Origin: Alphaproteobacteria bacterium
Lineage (GTDB): Bacteria > Pseudomonadota > Alphaproteobacteria > UBA8366 > Aestuariispiraceae
NCBI GenBank assembly: GCA_024743195.1
Contig: JANSXE010000010.1
Coordinates: forward strand, 62,001-126,000
Length of the DNA stretch: 64,000 bases
Direction of reading: 5' to 3'
Shown: positions 8,060 to 17,374 of the stretch, piece by piece
Numbering within the stretch: position 1 is the stretch's first letter
How the letters are laid out: every line of letters starts with the position of its first letter
Notes under the pieces: generated by a model
What the model was told of the DNA's origin: nothing
The model's input: the letters and a program-made list of their open reading frames with translations, nothing else
Databases searched by the model: none
Program-made: the position numbers and the translations under genes

Positions 8060-8663
8060 AAGCCCGGCGCGCGCCCCGTCCAGGCGGCGTGGGGTCACCG
8101 GCGACCCTCCCCGGGCTCCCGGCGCCGGGCGCTTTCCTTCGGCCCTCCGGGGCCCTCTCGAGCCGACGCGGTGCGCTGCAGTGCAGCCGCTGCAGTGCGA
8201 GACGACCCCGTTGACCGCGACGCCCGATCGGAGTCACGATTTCCTCACGCGGTCGGCGATCCCGGCGGCGCTTTATCTTCCGCAGATCCGATGCGGGGGA
8301 GCGAGGCGGCTTCATTACGGCCGGTGGGGCCAGGCCTCAGACAGACTGGAACACGGGCGGCGCGGAAGGCGCGCCCGGGCGAACGGGGGCTCTGGAGAGG
8401 GGCCCCCGTTTCGCATGCGCGACGTGTCGCGCACGCGATCGGCCGGCGGGCCATCCCCGCCTTGCTTTCGCCCAGAATCGGGGGCATTCCCTGAGAGGAC
8501 GCCCGCGCAGAGGACCGAGGAGAGCGTCTTCAGGGCGATCCGGAACGAACGCAGCAGGGGCCGGCTATGCGCGGGTCCTCCGCGACGGCGTCTCGGCGTA
8601 ACCGGCGCCGGTCGGGGCCTCGTTCCGAGACGCCTGCATTCCGGGAATCCCAAGGAGGGCCCC
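8060..8663. other. Long gene-free interval
   Basis: About 600 bp with no credible reading frame in either direction. It holds a 10-bp direct repeat GCTGCAGTGC near 8173-8197 and one perfect hairpin: AACGGGGGC (8382-8390) pairs with GCCCCCGTT (8402-8410) around an 11-base loop. No T-run follows the hairpin, so it is not a classic terminator. Promoter elements for the downstream Ysc84 gene presumably lie near its right end but I could not pick them out. Confidence 0.5.
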
Positions 8664-9398
8664 ATGACCGCTGTTCCCACGTTCCGTCCGGCGCTCGGCG
8701 CGCCGCTTCGAGCGCTGCTCGCCGCCGCCGCCCTCACGCTTGCGCTCGCGCTCCTCCTCGCCGCCGCCCGCCCGGCCCACGCCGATGCGGTCGACGCGGA
8801 GGAGCTTGTGAGCGAAGCCCAGTTCACGCTGAAGAAGCTTCAGGCGCACCCCGATCTCGGCCCCTACGTGGCCCGCTATCTCAAGCAGGCCAAGGCGGTG
8901 CTGATCGTCCCGCAGCTTCTGAAGGGCGGCTTCATCGTCGGCGGCGAGGGGGGCACCGGCGTGCTGCTGGCCCGCGGCGACGGCGGTCAGTGGAGCTATC
9001 CGGCCTTCTACTCCATGGGCGCGGCCTCGTTCGGCCTGCAGATCGGCGGCCAGGCCTCCGAGGTTCTGCTGCTGATCATGACCGGCCAGGGACTGCAGGC
9101 GGTGATCGACGACATGGTGAAGATCGGCGGCGAGTTGGACGCCGCCGCGGGTCCCTACGGGGCCGGCGTGGACGCGGCGACGACGACCAATCTCAATGCG
9201 GACATTCTGTCCTACTCCGTCGCGAAAGGCGCCTATATCGGCGCCAACCTGGAGGGCTCGGTCATCGTCCCGCGCGAGAGCCTGAACGAGGCCTATTACG
9301 GCCGGCGCCTCGCTCCCGAAGCGATCGTGCTGCGCGGCGAAGCGGCGAACGCCCAGGCGGACGCCTTGCGCCAGGCGCTCAGCGAAGCGGTTCGCTGA
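8664..9398 (+). CDS. Ysc84/SYLF lipid-binding domain protein, exported
   Basis: A 244-residue protein with an N-terminal signal peptide (hydrophobic core at about residues 16-30, ending ARPAHA) and a SYLF/Ysc84 domain covering most of the rest: [50 protein letters not shown] and the closing [11 protein letters not shown]. The fold binds phosphoinositides in eukaryotes; bacterial members are periplasmic or outer-membrane-associated lipid-binding proteins of unclear role. ATG 8664 has a strong AAGGAGG site 7 bases upstream. Confidence 0.85.
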   Translation: MTAVPTFRPALGAPLRALLAAAALTLALALLLAAARPAHADAVDAEELVSEAQFTLKKLQAHPDLGPYVARYLKQAKAVLIVPQLLKGGFIVGGEGGTGVLLARGDGGQWSYPAFYSMGAASFGLQIGGQASEVLLLIMTGQGLQAVIDDMVKIGGELDAAAGPYGAGVDAATTTNLNADILSYSVAKGAYIGANLEGSVIVPRESLNEAYYGRRLAPEAIVLRGEAANAQADALRQALSEAVR

Positions 9399-9442
9399 GC
9401 GCGCCGCCGGATCGCCGCCGCGCAGGGCGGGAACAGGCGATC

Positions 9443-10933
9443 ATGACGCGGCCCGCCTTGATGCTGCAGGGCACGGGCTCGGACGTCGGCAAGAGCCTGC
9501 TGACGGCGGGGCTCGCCCGGGCGCTCGTCCGGCGGGGCTTCAAGGTCGCGCCCTTCAAGCCGCAGACCCTGTCCACCAACGCCGCCGTCGCCGCCGACGG
9601 CGGCGAGATCGGCCGCGCCCAGGCGCTGCAGGCGCGCGCCGCGCGCCGTCCCCCCAGCCGGCACATGAATCCGGTGCTGCTGAAGCCGCAATCCGAGTGC
9701 GGCGCGCAGCTCGTGGTGCAGGGCCGGGTCTTCGGCGCCGTCGGAGCGCGCGACGCCATCGACCTGAAGACCGAGCTGCTGCCCAAGGTTCTCGAGAGCT
9801 TCGAGCGGCTGTCCGCCGACGCCGACATCGTTCTGGTCGAAGGCGCGGGCAGTCCGGCCGAGGTCAATCTGCGCGCCGGCGACATCGCCAATATGGGCTT
9901 CGCGGAAGCCGCCGACCTGCCGGTCGTGCTGATCGCGGACATCGAGCGCGGCGGGGCGATCGCCAGCCTTGTCGGCGTGCAGGCTGTGCTGGAGCCGGCC
10001 GAGCGCGTGCGGCTCAAGGGCTACATCGTCAACAAGTTCCACGGCGACGTCTCGCTGTTCCAAGGCGGGCTGGAGATCATTACCGCGCGCACCGGGCTGG
10101 AGAGCCTGGGCGTTGCGCCCTACTTCGCGGCGGCCGGCCGTCTGCCGGCGGAGGACGCCGCGGCTCCGGATCGGGGCGTCATCGGAACCGACGGGCCGGC
10201 GCGGCCGGTTCATATCGCCGTCCCGCGCCTGCCGCTGATCGCCAATTTCGACGATCTCGATCCGTTGCGCGCGGAGCCGTCGGTGCGGCTGACCGTCGTG
10301 CGCGAGGGCGAGGCGCTGCCGGGCGACGCGGATCTGGTGCTGTTGCCCGGCTCCAAGGCGACGCTGGCCGATCTGGCGACGCTGCGGGCCGCCGGCTGGG
10401 ACGTCGACATCGCAGCCCATCGCCGGCGCGGCGGGCGGGTCCTGGGGCTGTGCGGCGGCTATCAGATGCTGGGCCGGCGCATCGCCGATCCGGAGGGACT
10501 TGAAGGCCCGCCCGGCGAGGCGGCGGGGCTCGGCCTGCTCGACGTCGAGACCGTGCTTCGGGGGCCCAAGACGGTGGCGGCGCGCCGCGCGGTTGAGCGC
10601 GCCACCCGGGAGCCGGTCGCGGGCTACGAGATCCACATGGGCGCCACCGAGGGGCCGGACCGCGCGCGGCCGTTCCTGCGTTACGCCGACGGGCCGCAGG
10701 CCGGCGCCGGCGACGGCGCGGTCAGCGCCGACGGGCGCGTTGCGGGGGCCTATCTGCACGGGCTGTTCGCCGCCGACGGCTTCCGGCGCGCCTATCTGGC
10801 CGGCCTGTCCCCGCAGTTCGAGGCCGGCCCGGCCTTCGAATGCCTGATCGAAGAAACCCTCGACGCGCTCGCCGATCATCTGGAGGCGCATCTCGCCGTC
10901 AACCGGATGATCGAGATCGCGCAGGCCCGGTAG
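9443..10933 (+). CDS. cobQ: Cobyric acid synthase
   Basis: A 496-residue enzyme that amidates adenosylcobyrinic acid a,c-diamide at positions b, d, e and g with glutamine and ATP in cobalamin synthesis. The N-terminal dethiobiotin-synthetase-like half has the P-loop GTGSDVGKS at about residues 8-16; the C-terminal class I glutamine amidotransferase half has the nucleophile motif [11 protein letters not shown] and the later YEIHMG and AYLHGLF motifs. Start ATG 9443 gives the family's usual beginning. It converges on cobD; both belong to the late cobalamin pathway, but no other cob genes are in the window. Confidence 0.95.
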   Translation: MTRPALMLQGTGSDVGKSLLTAGLARALVRRGFKVAPFKPQTLSTNAAVAADGGEIGRAQALQARAARRPPSRHMNPVLLKPQSECGAQLVVQGRVFGAVGARDAIDLKTELLPKVLESFERLSADADIVLVEGAGSPAEVNLRAGDIANMGFAEAADLPVVLIADIERGGAIASLVGVQAVLEPAERVRLKGYIVNKFHGDVSLFQGGLEIITARTGLESLGVAPYFAAAGRLPAEDAAAPDRGVIGTDGPARPVHIAVPRLPLIANFDDLDPLRAEPSVRLTVVREGEALPGDADLVLLPGSKATLADLATLRAAGWDVDIAAHRRRGGRVLGLCGGYQMLGRRIADPEGLEGPPGEAAGLGLLDVETVLRGPKTVAARRAVERATREPVAGYEIHMGATEGPDRARPFLRYADGPQAGAGDGAVSADGRVAGAYLHGLFAADGFRRAYLAGLSPQFEAGPAFECLIEETLDALADHLEAHLAVNRMIEIAQAR

Positions 10934-10964
10934 GGCGCGCGCCCCGACGACGCCCGCCTTGACC

Positions 10965-11975
10965 TCAGAGGACCGTCAGCGCGACCCCCGCTGCGGCGAG
11001 CCAGCACAGCAGCCAGGCGATCAGATAGAGCCGCAGGGCCGCCCGGATGTCGCGCCCGACGAGGCGCGCGCGGCCGACGCCGATCCAGGCGACCTCGCTG
11101 ACGCCGCCGGGATAGCGCCGCGGACCGCCGAGCGCGAGGTCGAGCGCGCCCGCCATGGCCGCTTCCGGCCAGCCGGCGTTGGGCGAGGCGTGGGCGCCCG
11201 AATGCTTCACCATGATGTTGAGCGCGCGGCCCGCCCGCGCGCCCGGCGCGAAGGCGGCGGCGAGGCCGATCAGCAGCCCCGACAGGCGCGCCGGCAGATA
11301 GTTGGCCGCATCGTCGAGCCGCGCCGCGACCAGCCCGTACGCCTTGTAGCGCGCGGACCTGTGGCCGATCATGCTGTCGGCCGTGTTGATCGCCTTGTAG
11401 GCGAAGAGGCCCGGCAGCCCGAGCAGCAGGTACCAGAAGGCCGGCGCGACCAGCCCGTCGGCGAAATTCTCCGCCAGCGATTCGACCGCGGCGCGGGCGA
11501 CCCCGTGCCGGTCCAGGCCGTCCGGATCGCGGCCCACGATGTGGCGGACCGCGTCGCGGCCGCCCTCCAGCCCCTGCGTCTCGAGGGCGCGCGCCACCGC
11601 GCGGACATGGCCGTAGAGGCTGCGCCCGGCCAGCAGCACCGCGACGATCAGCGCCTCGCCCGCCATGCCGTAGGATAGATCCGCCAACAGCCCGTGCAGG
11701 CCCCAGCCGACCGCCGCGGCGGCCCCGACGATCGCGGCGGTCGCCAGCGCCCCGCGGATGGTGCGGTTGATCGCGCTGCGCCCGGCCCGGTTCAGCTTGC
11801 GCTCGAGCCAGCCGATCGGCGCGCCGATCAGCGCCACCGGATGCGGCAGGACCCGCCACAGCCAGGGCGGATCGCCGATCAGCGCGTCGAGCGCGAGCGC
11901 GACCAGCAGCAGGAGCGCCGGGTCGAGCGCGCCGGGGACGCCGTTCAGGATGGAGACCAGATCGCTTGGGGGCAT
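10965..11975 (-). CDS. cobD: Adenosylcobinamide-phosphate synthase (CobD/CbiB)
   Basis: A 336-residue inner-membrane protein that attaches aminopropanol (or its phosphate) to adenosylcobyric acid in cobalamin assembly. Family marks are the early ALIGDPPWLWRVLPHPVALIG block, NFADGLVAPAFWYLLLGLPG, INTADSMIGHRSARY and AGALDLALGGPRRYPG near the end. Several hydrophobic segments are visible, with the last closing the C-terminus. It converges with cobQ across about 30 bp that contain a short GC palindrome. Confidence 0.95.
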   Translation of the reverse strand: MPPSDLVSILNGVPGALDPALLLLVALALDALIGDPPWLWRVLPHPVALIGAPIGWLERKLNRAGRSAINRTIRGALATAAIVGAAAAVGWGLHGLLADLSYGMAGEALIVAVLLAGRSLYGHVRAVARALETQGLEGGRDAVRHIVGRDPDGLDRHGVARAAVESLAENFADGLVAPAFWYLLLGLPGLFAYKAINTADSMIGHRSARYKAYGLVAARLDDAANYLPARLSGLLIGLAAAFAPGARAGRALNIMVKHSGAHASPNAGWPEAAMAGALDLALGGPRRYPGGVSEVAWIGVGRARLVGRDIRAALRLYLIAWLLCWLAAAGVALTVL

Positions 11976-12018
11976 GCGCGGTCCGAGCGGTGCGGAGATC
12001 GAAAGCGCGCGCGCCGAT

Positions 12019-13290
12019 TCAGCGCCGGGCGCGCTGCACCTTCGGCGGCGGCGGGTTGCGGCTGCGCGAGAGTTGCTGCAGCACCGCGTCCAGGAAGCGC
12101 CCCTGGAACATGGTGACGCCCATCGACTGGCCGGTGCGCACCATCGCCTCGTTGTCGCAGCGGGCCAGGATCACCCGTCCCTTGCCGCAGCGCTCGATCT
12201 GGCGGGCTGCGTCCTCGCGCCGGTCGGGATCGCCGCCTTCGTCGAACATCGGGCTGGCGTTCAGCTTCACCAGATCGACCCCCATGCGCTGGCGGTCCAC
12301 GAAAGGCAGCAGGTCGGGCGAGACGCCGTCGAGGCAGATGCGGTAGCCCTTCTCGCGCACGAAGTCGCGGGCGAAGACGAAGGCCTGATAGTCGGCGAGG
12401 ATGTCGAGCATCTGCAGCTCGACCACCAGCGTGCCGCGGCTGCCCATGCGCAGGCTGTTGTCGAAGTCCAGGAACTCCGGCGCCAGCAGCGTCGCCACAT
12501 TGACGTTGATCGAGAAGGAGCTGTGCAGCGTCGTGTCGTCGGCGCGCGTCAGCATCTTCAGGACCCGCCGGTCCAGGGTCTGGGTCAGGTGCTGGAACAG
12601 CCACCGGTTGGCCGCCAGATTGACTTCCGGCAGCACCGTCGTCGCCAGGTCGATGATGGAGATGAACAGCTCGTTGAAGATCGGTTTCGGCGGCGCCTTC
12701 TCGGCCACCGCGCAGACCGCCTGGCGGCGGAAGACCGACGAGAGGTCGGCGCGCTGCAGGAACTCCTCCAGCTTGGCGAGCTGCTGCGGGCTGAGCGGCT
12801 TGCGGCTGTCCTCGAAGGTGTCGCCGGTCTGCTCCGCCATCTTCTGCAGGCGCTTCTGGCGCTGGCGCTCCTCCTCGAAGACGCTTTCCGCCAGCTCCTG
12901 AAAGCGGTGGAATTGACCTTCGATGTTGTAGAGCGTGGCGAAGCGGCCGTGTCCGGCGTCGTCGTCCGGGTCGTGCATGGTGAGCGGGTCTTCGCTGAAC
13001 AGGTATTTGAGGCGCATGACCGCCTCGTCGAGCTGCGGCAGCGTCGCCCCCTTGGTCACGAAGACCATGTCTGCGTTGCCGAGCAGGAAGATCTGCCCTT
13101 CATAGGTGTTGACGAACTCCTCGATCGTATTGATCGCGATGCGGATATGATGATCGCGCCGGTTCTGCGGCTTCAGGCGCGAGAGATGGACGTGCACGCC
13201 GCGCCGCCCCTCGCGGTGCCGCTCGAGCCGTTGGACATAGTCCAGCAGCAGGTATTCCTGACTGGGTAGCGTCGATGCGTCGCGCGCCAT
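12019..13290 (-). CDS. Degenerate EAL-domain protein, cytoplasmic
   Basis: A 423-residue soluble protein whose C-terminal half (about residues 190-410) aligns with the EAL phosphodiesterase fold but lacks its key residues: the EAL signature reads NEL, the catalytic DD of the DDFGTG loop reads DGVSPD, and the LEITE strand reads VELQM. The N-terminal half is alpha-helical with an FEEERQRQKRLQ segment. It is expected not to hydrolyse c-di-GMP but could bind it or act as a scaffold. ATG 13290 is chosen because upstream codons look like non-coding GC-rich sequence. It lies downstream of, and in line with, the LapG-like gene. Confidence 0.65.
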   Translation of the reverse strand: MARDASTLPSQEYLLLDYVQRLERHREGRRGVHVHLSRLKPQNRRDHHIRIAINTIEEFVNTYEGQIFLLGNADMVFVTKGATLPQLDEAVMRLKYLFSEDPLTMHDPDDDAGHGRFATLYNIEGQFHRFQELAESVFEEERQRQKRLQKMAEQTGDTFEDSRKPLSPQQLAKLEEFLQRADLSSVFRRQAVCAVAEKAPPKPIFNELFISIIDLATTVLPEVNLAANRWLFQHLTQTLDRRVLKMLTRADDTTLHSSFSINVNVATLLAPEFLDFDNSLRMGSRGTLVVELQMLDILADYQAFVFARDFVREKGYRICLDGVSPDLLPFVDRQRMGVDLVKLNASPMFDEGGDPDRREDAARQIERCGKGRVILARCDNEAMVRTGQSMGVTMFQGRFLDAVLQQLSRSRNPPPPKVQRARR

Positions 13291-13452
13291 GTCCGTTCGT
13301 CGCCTTTGGTGTGCTCGATCCGACGCGCCGCGGCGCGCCGCTCCCCCTCCCGACCGGGCGTTGTCGAGCCTACCCGGTAACCGCGCGCAGGGAAAGGCGC
13401 TCGCCGCCAAGCCCCGGCGCCGACCGTTCGGACGTCGCTTGGCGGTGCGCGC

Positions 13453-14154
13453 TCAGCCGCGATGCAGCCACCAGGCCTGTTCGTTGATCGAAAAGATCGG
13501 CTTGTAGTGCTGCACGCGATTGGCCTCGATCACCTGGCCGATCTGATTGTCGAGCAGCCAGCCCACGCCCTCGACATAGACGACGAGCACGGCGTGCGGG
13601 ATCTGCAGATTGAGGTCCTGCAGCACGACGAGCCGCATCTGCTCCTTCGGGAATCCCAGATGGACCAGCGAGACGTACTTGGCGAAGGCGTAGTCCTCGC
13701 AATCGCCGTTGCGGTACATGAACTCCCGCGGCGTCGCCCAGTAGTCCTTCTGGTTGTAGTTCACCGGGTCGAGCACATAGAGCCAGTCGTTCACATACTG
13801 GTTCACGCGCTGCAACTGCTCCATCGGGGGCAGGGCCGCGATCTGCTTCAGGAAGATCCGCCAGCGGGCGATGTGACACTTCTCGGCGGCGGTCGGCTGG
13901 CAGACGTTCAACTCGTTCGGCGCCTCGCCGTCGTAGCGGGTCAGAAGCTCCGTCCATTTGGTGAACTTGTCGAGCGTCTTGGATTGGATCTCGTTGGTGC
14001 CGAAGAGCTTGTAGCCCGCCGCCTGCGCCGGACCGGGCGCCCCTGCGGCGACAGCGGCCGCGATCAGCGCGGCGGCCAGCGCAAGCAGCGCGGCGCGCGC
14101 CGCGGGGGCGCGGCGCGTCGGTCGCTTGGCGGGCGTCGTCGCGGGCGTCCTCAT
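13453..14154 (-). CDS. LapG-like transglutaminase-type cysteine protease (PF06035)
   Basis: A 233-residue exported protein of the bacterial transglutaminase-like cysteine proteinase family. A signal peptide covers about residues 1-46 (basic start, Ala/Leu-rich core, ending AQAA). The catalytic triad is visible as Cys152 in NGDCEDYA, His187 in IPHAVL and Asp202 in WLLDNQ. LapG, the studied member, is a periplasmic calcium-dependent protease that releases a surface adhesin under c-di-GMP control through LapD. No adhesin or LapD is present here, but both neighbours carry c-di-GMP-type domains. Start ATG 14154 is chosen over an upstream ATG because it begins the signal peptide. Confidence 0.85.
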   Translation of the reverse strand: MRTPATTPAKRPTRRAPAARAALLALAAALIAAAVAAGAPGPAQAAGYKLFGTNEIQSKTLDKFTKWTELLTRYDGEAPNELNVCQPTAAEKCHIARWRIFLKQIAALPPMEQLQRVNQYVNDWLYVLDPVNYNQKDYWATPREFMYRNGDCEDYAFAKYVSLVHLGFPKEQMRLVVLQDLNLQIPHAVLVVYVEGVGWLLDNQIGQVIEANRVQHYKPIFSINEQAWWLHRG

Positions 14155-14312
14155 GGCGGCTCTGTCGCTCCCTCTCGTCAGGCCGCGCCAGTCAATCACG
14201 CGGCGGACCGGTTGACTATAGTTTGCCGCGCGGGCTTGCGTTAGGCTGTGCCCGCCGTCACAGCCGGCCGGCGGATCGGGCCCGGCGCCATATCGGGGGA
14301 GGGTGAGAGCCC

Positions 14313-16475
14313 GTGAGCAGCAGCGACGCCGCGGTCGCCAAGGCGGCCGGAGCCGACCAGGGGGGCAGGAGCGCCGCCGTGCGCATGATCGCGACCGGCG
14401 CGGCGCTGGCCGCGGCGGCCGCCGTCGGCTTCTATCTCGTCTATCAGTTCACCCAGGCCGAGCGCGCGCGCGAGCTGCGCGACTGGCAGTCGCGCATGGC
14501 GATCGTCGCGGACAGCCGTTTCGCCGATGTGGACCGCTGGCTCGACGCGCAGTTCGACGAGTTGCGCGGCGTCGCCGACAACCAATCGGTCCAGCTCTAC
14601 ATGACGCTCCTGCACAGCGACGGCGCGACCGCCCAGGACGAGGATGCGCCCGCCGAACTCGGCTATCTGCAGAACCTGCTGACGGTGGTCGCCGACCGCG
14701 CCGGCTTCGAAGGCGAGATTTCCGGCCCGGCCGTCAACGCCAACGTCCAGCGGGTCGGCGTCGCGGGGTTGGCGCTGGTCGCCTCCGACGGGCTGATCGT
14801 GGCCGCGAGCCCGGGCTTTCCGCCGCTGCAGGGCCGGTTGCAGGCTTTCCTGGCGGGGCTCGAACCGGGGTCCGCCGGGGTCTCGGATCTTTATCTCAAC
14901 GCCTCGGGCAACCCCGCCATGGCCTTCGCGACGCCCGTCTTCGCGCTGCAGGCGGAGGAGAGCGCGGCGAGCCAGATCGCCACCGTCATCGGCGTCAAGG
15001 AGGTGGCGGACGAGCTCTATCCGCTGCTCGAGCAGCCGGGCGCGACCGAGGAGACGGCCGAGACGCTGATCGTCCGCCAGAGCGGCCAGACGGTGGAGTA
15101 TCTCTCGCCGCTGGCCGACGGCTCGGAGCCCTTGAAGACCAAGCTCGCCCTCGACACGCCCGACCTCGCCGCCGTCTGGGCGATCCGCACGCCGGGGGGC
15201 TTCGCGCTCAGGACCGACTATGACGGGACCGAGGTGCTGGCGATCAGCCGCGCCTTCGAGCCGGTCCCCTGGACGCTGATCTACAAGATCGACCGGGCCG
15301 AGGCGCTCTCCGAGAGCGAGGAGCGGCTGAACGCGTTGATGATCGTCTTCGGGCTGATCATCCTCCTGGTTCTCGGCGGCATGGTGGCGCTCTGGTACTA
15401 CGGCACCTCGAAGCGCGCGAACGAGGCCGCGACCCGCTTCGAGACCCTGGCCAAGCGCTTCCAGGGCCAGCGCAACTTCATGCATCTGGTGACCGACAGC
15501 CAGCCGAACGTCATCGTCATCATGGACGAGACCGGGCATTTCCGCTGGTTCAACCAGAAGGCCCTCAAACTCGCCCGGATGGAGCGCGGCGACATGTTCG
15601 ACAAGCATGTCTCCGCCGTGCTCGGCCCGGTCGAGGGCAAGCGCATCGCCGGCTGGGTGAAGGAAACCCTGGCCGAAGGCGAACCGACCAGCCACACCCA
15701 CGAGATGACGTTGGGCGAGGCCGGGGCCAAGGTCTACCGCTCCGACTTCATCCCGCTGCCGGCGCGCGAGGATTTCCCGCCCGGCGTCCTGATGGTCGCC
15801 CAGGACATCACCGAAAGCGTCAAGGAGCGCGAGCGGCGCGAGCTCGCCATGCGCCAACTGGTCGAGACGCTGGTCTCCGTCGTCGATCAGCGCGACCCCT
15901 ATTCGGCGCATCATTCGGCGCGCGTCGGGCGCGTCGCCCGCGCGGTCGCGGAGGAGATGGAGCTCGACCGCAGCCTGATCGAATCCGCGGCCATCGCCGG
16001 CAATCTGATGAATCTCGGCAAGATCGCCGTGCCCTCGGAGGTGCTGACCAAGCAGGGCCAGCTCACCGACGAGGAGATCCGGATGATCCAGCAGTCGGTG
16101 CTGACCAGCGCCGAGATGGTCAAGCGCATCGATTTCGACGGCCCGGTCTACGAGACGCTGGCGCAGCTGCAGGAGAATTTCGACGGCAGCGGCCAGCCCC
16201 AGGGCCTGAAGGGCGACGAGATCGAGGTGACCGCGCGCATCGCGGCCGCCGCCAACGCCTTCGTCGGTATGGTCTCGGCGCGCGCCTGGCGCTCGGGCAT
16301 GGATTTCGACAAGGCGGTCGACATCCTCCTGCAGGAGGCGAACAAGAAGTTCGACCGCGCGGTCGTCGTGGCGCTGGCCAACGTGCTCGACAACCGCGGC
16401 GGCCGCGAGCACTGGGCCGATTTCGGCGAACCGCCCGACGAGAAGCCCGCCGACACGCCCGCCGGCGCGGAGTGA
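14313..16475 (+). CDS. Membrane sensor with PAS and degenerate HD-GYP domain
   Basis: A 720-residue protein: one membrane segment at about 25-45, a periplasmic sensing region to about 340, a second membrane segment near 345-367, a PAS domain at about 395-510 and an HD-GYP-like domain from about 515 to the end. HD-GYP enzymes cut c-di-GMP, but here the HD dyad region reads GNLMNLGKI instead of LLHDIGKI, and the HHE..DGSGYP region reads QENFDGSGQP, so metal ligands are lost and activity is unlikely. It is divergent from the LapG-like gene 158 bp away. The start is GTG 14313 behind GGGGGAGGG. Confidence 0.8.
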   Translation: MSSSDAAVAKAAGADQGGRSAAVRMIATGAALAAAAAVGFYLVYQFTQAERARELRDWQSRMAIVADSRFADVDRWLDAQFDELRGVADNQSVQLYMTLLHSDGATAQDEDAPAELGYLQNLLTVVADRAGFEGEISGPAVNANVQRVGVAGLALVASDGLIVAASPGFPPLQGRLQAFLAGLEPGSAGVSDLYLNASGNPAMAFATPVFALQAEESAASQIATVIGVKEVADELYPLLEQPGATEETAETLIVRQSGQTVEYLSPLADGSEPLKTKLALDTPDLAAVWAIRTPGGFALRTDYDGTEVLAISRAFEPVPWTLIYKIDRAEALSESEERLNALMIVFGLIILLVLGGMVALWYYGTSKRANEAATRFETLAKRFQGQRNFMHLVTDSQPNVIVIMDETGHFRWFNQKALKLARMERGDMFDKHVSAVLGPVEGKRIAGWVKETLAEGEPTSHTHEMTLGEAGAKVYRSDFIPLPAREDFPPGVLMVAQDITESVKERERRELAMRQLVETLVSVVDQRDPYSAHHSARVGRVARAVAEEMELDRSLIESAAIAGNLMNLGKIAVPSEVLTKQGQLTDEEIRMIQQSVLTSAEMVKRIDFDGPVYETLAQLQENFDGSGQPQGLKGDEIEVTARIAAAANAFVGMVSARAWRSGMDFDKAVDILLQEANKKFDRAVVVALANVLDNRGGREHWADFGEPPDEKPADTPAGAE

Positions 16476-16536
16476 GCGGCGGGGGGCGTACGGGGCCGGG
16501 CTTTACCCGTGTCGCCTGCGCGGCCACATAGGGCCC

Positions 16537-17313
16537 ATGACGGATCGACCCGCGAGCCTCCCGCTCCCCGGCGCGGCCCCGCCCGGCCTGCGGCTTTACG
16601 CCGTCGGCGACGTGCATGGCTGCCGGGCGCATCTGCGCCGGCTGCTGGCGCGCATCGCGGAGGATGCGGCGTGCGCCGGCGGGGCGCGGGTGCGGCTGAT
16701 TTTTCTGGGCGATTATGTCGACCGCGGCCCGGATTCGGCCGGCGTTCTCGACGACGTTCTGCGGCTGGCGCAGGACGGTCTGCCCGGCGTCGGGCCGGTC
16801 GAATTGGTGACGCTCAAGGGCAATCACGAGGACTTCATGCTGCGCTTCCTGGCCGGCGACGAGGCGGTCACGGCGAGTTGGCTCTTCAACGGCGGCGGGG
16901 CGCAGACCCTGGAGAGCTACGACGTCGAGCCGCCGGGGCTCGATCTGGACCCCGCGGACGCGGCGCGGGCGCGGGCGGCGCTCAACGCCGCCCTGCCGGA
17001 CGCGCACCGGCGTTTCCTGGAGGGGTTGACGGTCAGCCATCGCGCCGGCGGCTATTTCTTCGCCCATGCGGGCGTGCGGCCCGGGGTTCCGCTCGACCGC
17101 CAGGAGGCGGAAGATCTGATGTGGATCCGCAAACCGTTCCTGGAGAGCGCGGCGGACTTCGGCGCCGTCGTGGTGCACGGCCACACGCCGGTGGAACGGG
17201 TCGAAGAGCGCGCCAACCGCATCGGTCTCGACACCGGGGCGGTCTATGGCGGGCGTTTGACGGCCGCCTGCTTCTGGGGTACCGAGCGCCGCTATCTGGA
17301 CGTAAGCTTCTGA
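16537..17313 (+). CDS. Calcineurin-like serine/threonine phosphatase family protein
   Basis: A 258-residue metallophosphoesterase of the PPP-like bacterial group. All metal-site motifs are present: GDVHGC, FLGDYVDRGPDS, LKGNHEDF, a late AHAGVRPG and VVHGHTP. Relatives act as protein phosphatases or as diadenosine tetraphosphate hydrolases, and sequence alone does not decide between them. It has no signal peptide and should be cytoplasmic. It lies 61 bp upstream of hldE in the same direction and may share its transcript. Confidence 0.9.
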   Translation: MTDRPASLPLPGAAPPGLRLYAVGDVHGCRAHLRRLLARIAEDAACAGGARVRLIFLGDYVDRGPDSAGVLDDVLRLAQDGLPGVGPVELVTLKGNHEDFMLRFLAGDEAVTASWLFNGGGAQTLESYDVEPPGLDLDPADAARARAALNAALPDAHRRFLEGLTVSHRAGGYFFAHAGVRPGVPLDRQEAEDLMWIRKPFLESAADFGAVVVHGHTPVERVEERANRIGLDTGAVYGGRLTAACFWGTERRYLDVSF

Positions 17314-17374
17314 CGCGGCCGGCGGCTCGGCCGGCGCGGACGAAGCGCACGAGGCCGAAAGGGGCGGCGCAGGC

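Noticed and set aside
8382-8410. Perfect 9-bp hairpin as a terminator of the GFA gene
   Set aside because: It lies over 300 bp after the stop and has no T-run; recorded only as a hairpin in the gene-free interval.
9399-9442. Cobalamin riboswitch upstream of cobQ
   Set aside because: The gap is only 44 bp, too short, and no B12-box-like sequence was seen there or upstream of cobD.
14241-16412. A 723-codon open frame on the minus strand across the PAS/HD-GYP gene
   Set aside because: It is antisense to a clearly conserved gene, and its product is rich in His, Arg, Gly and Asp repeats typical of the reverse reading of GC-rich coding DNA.
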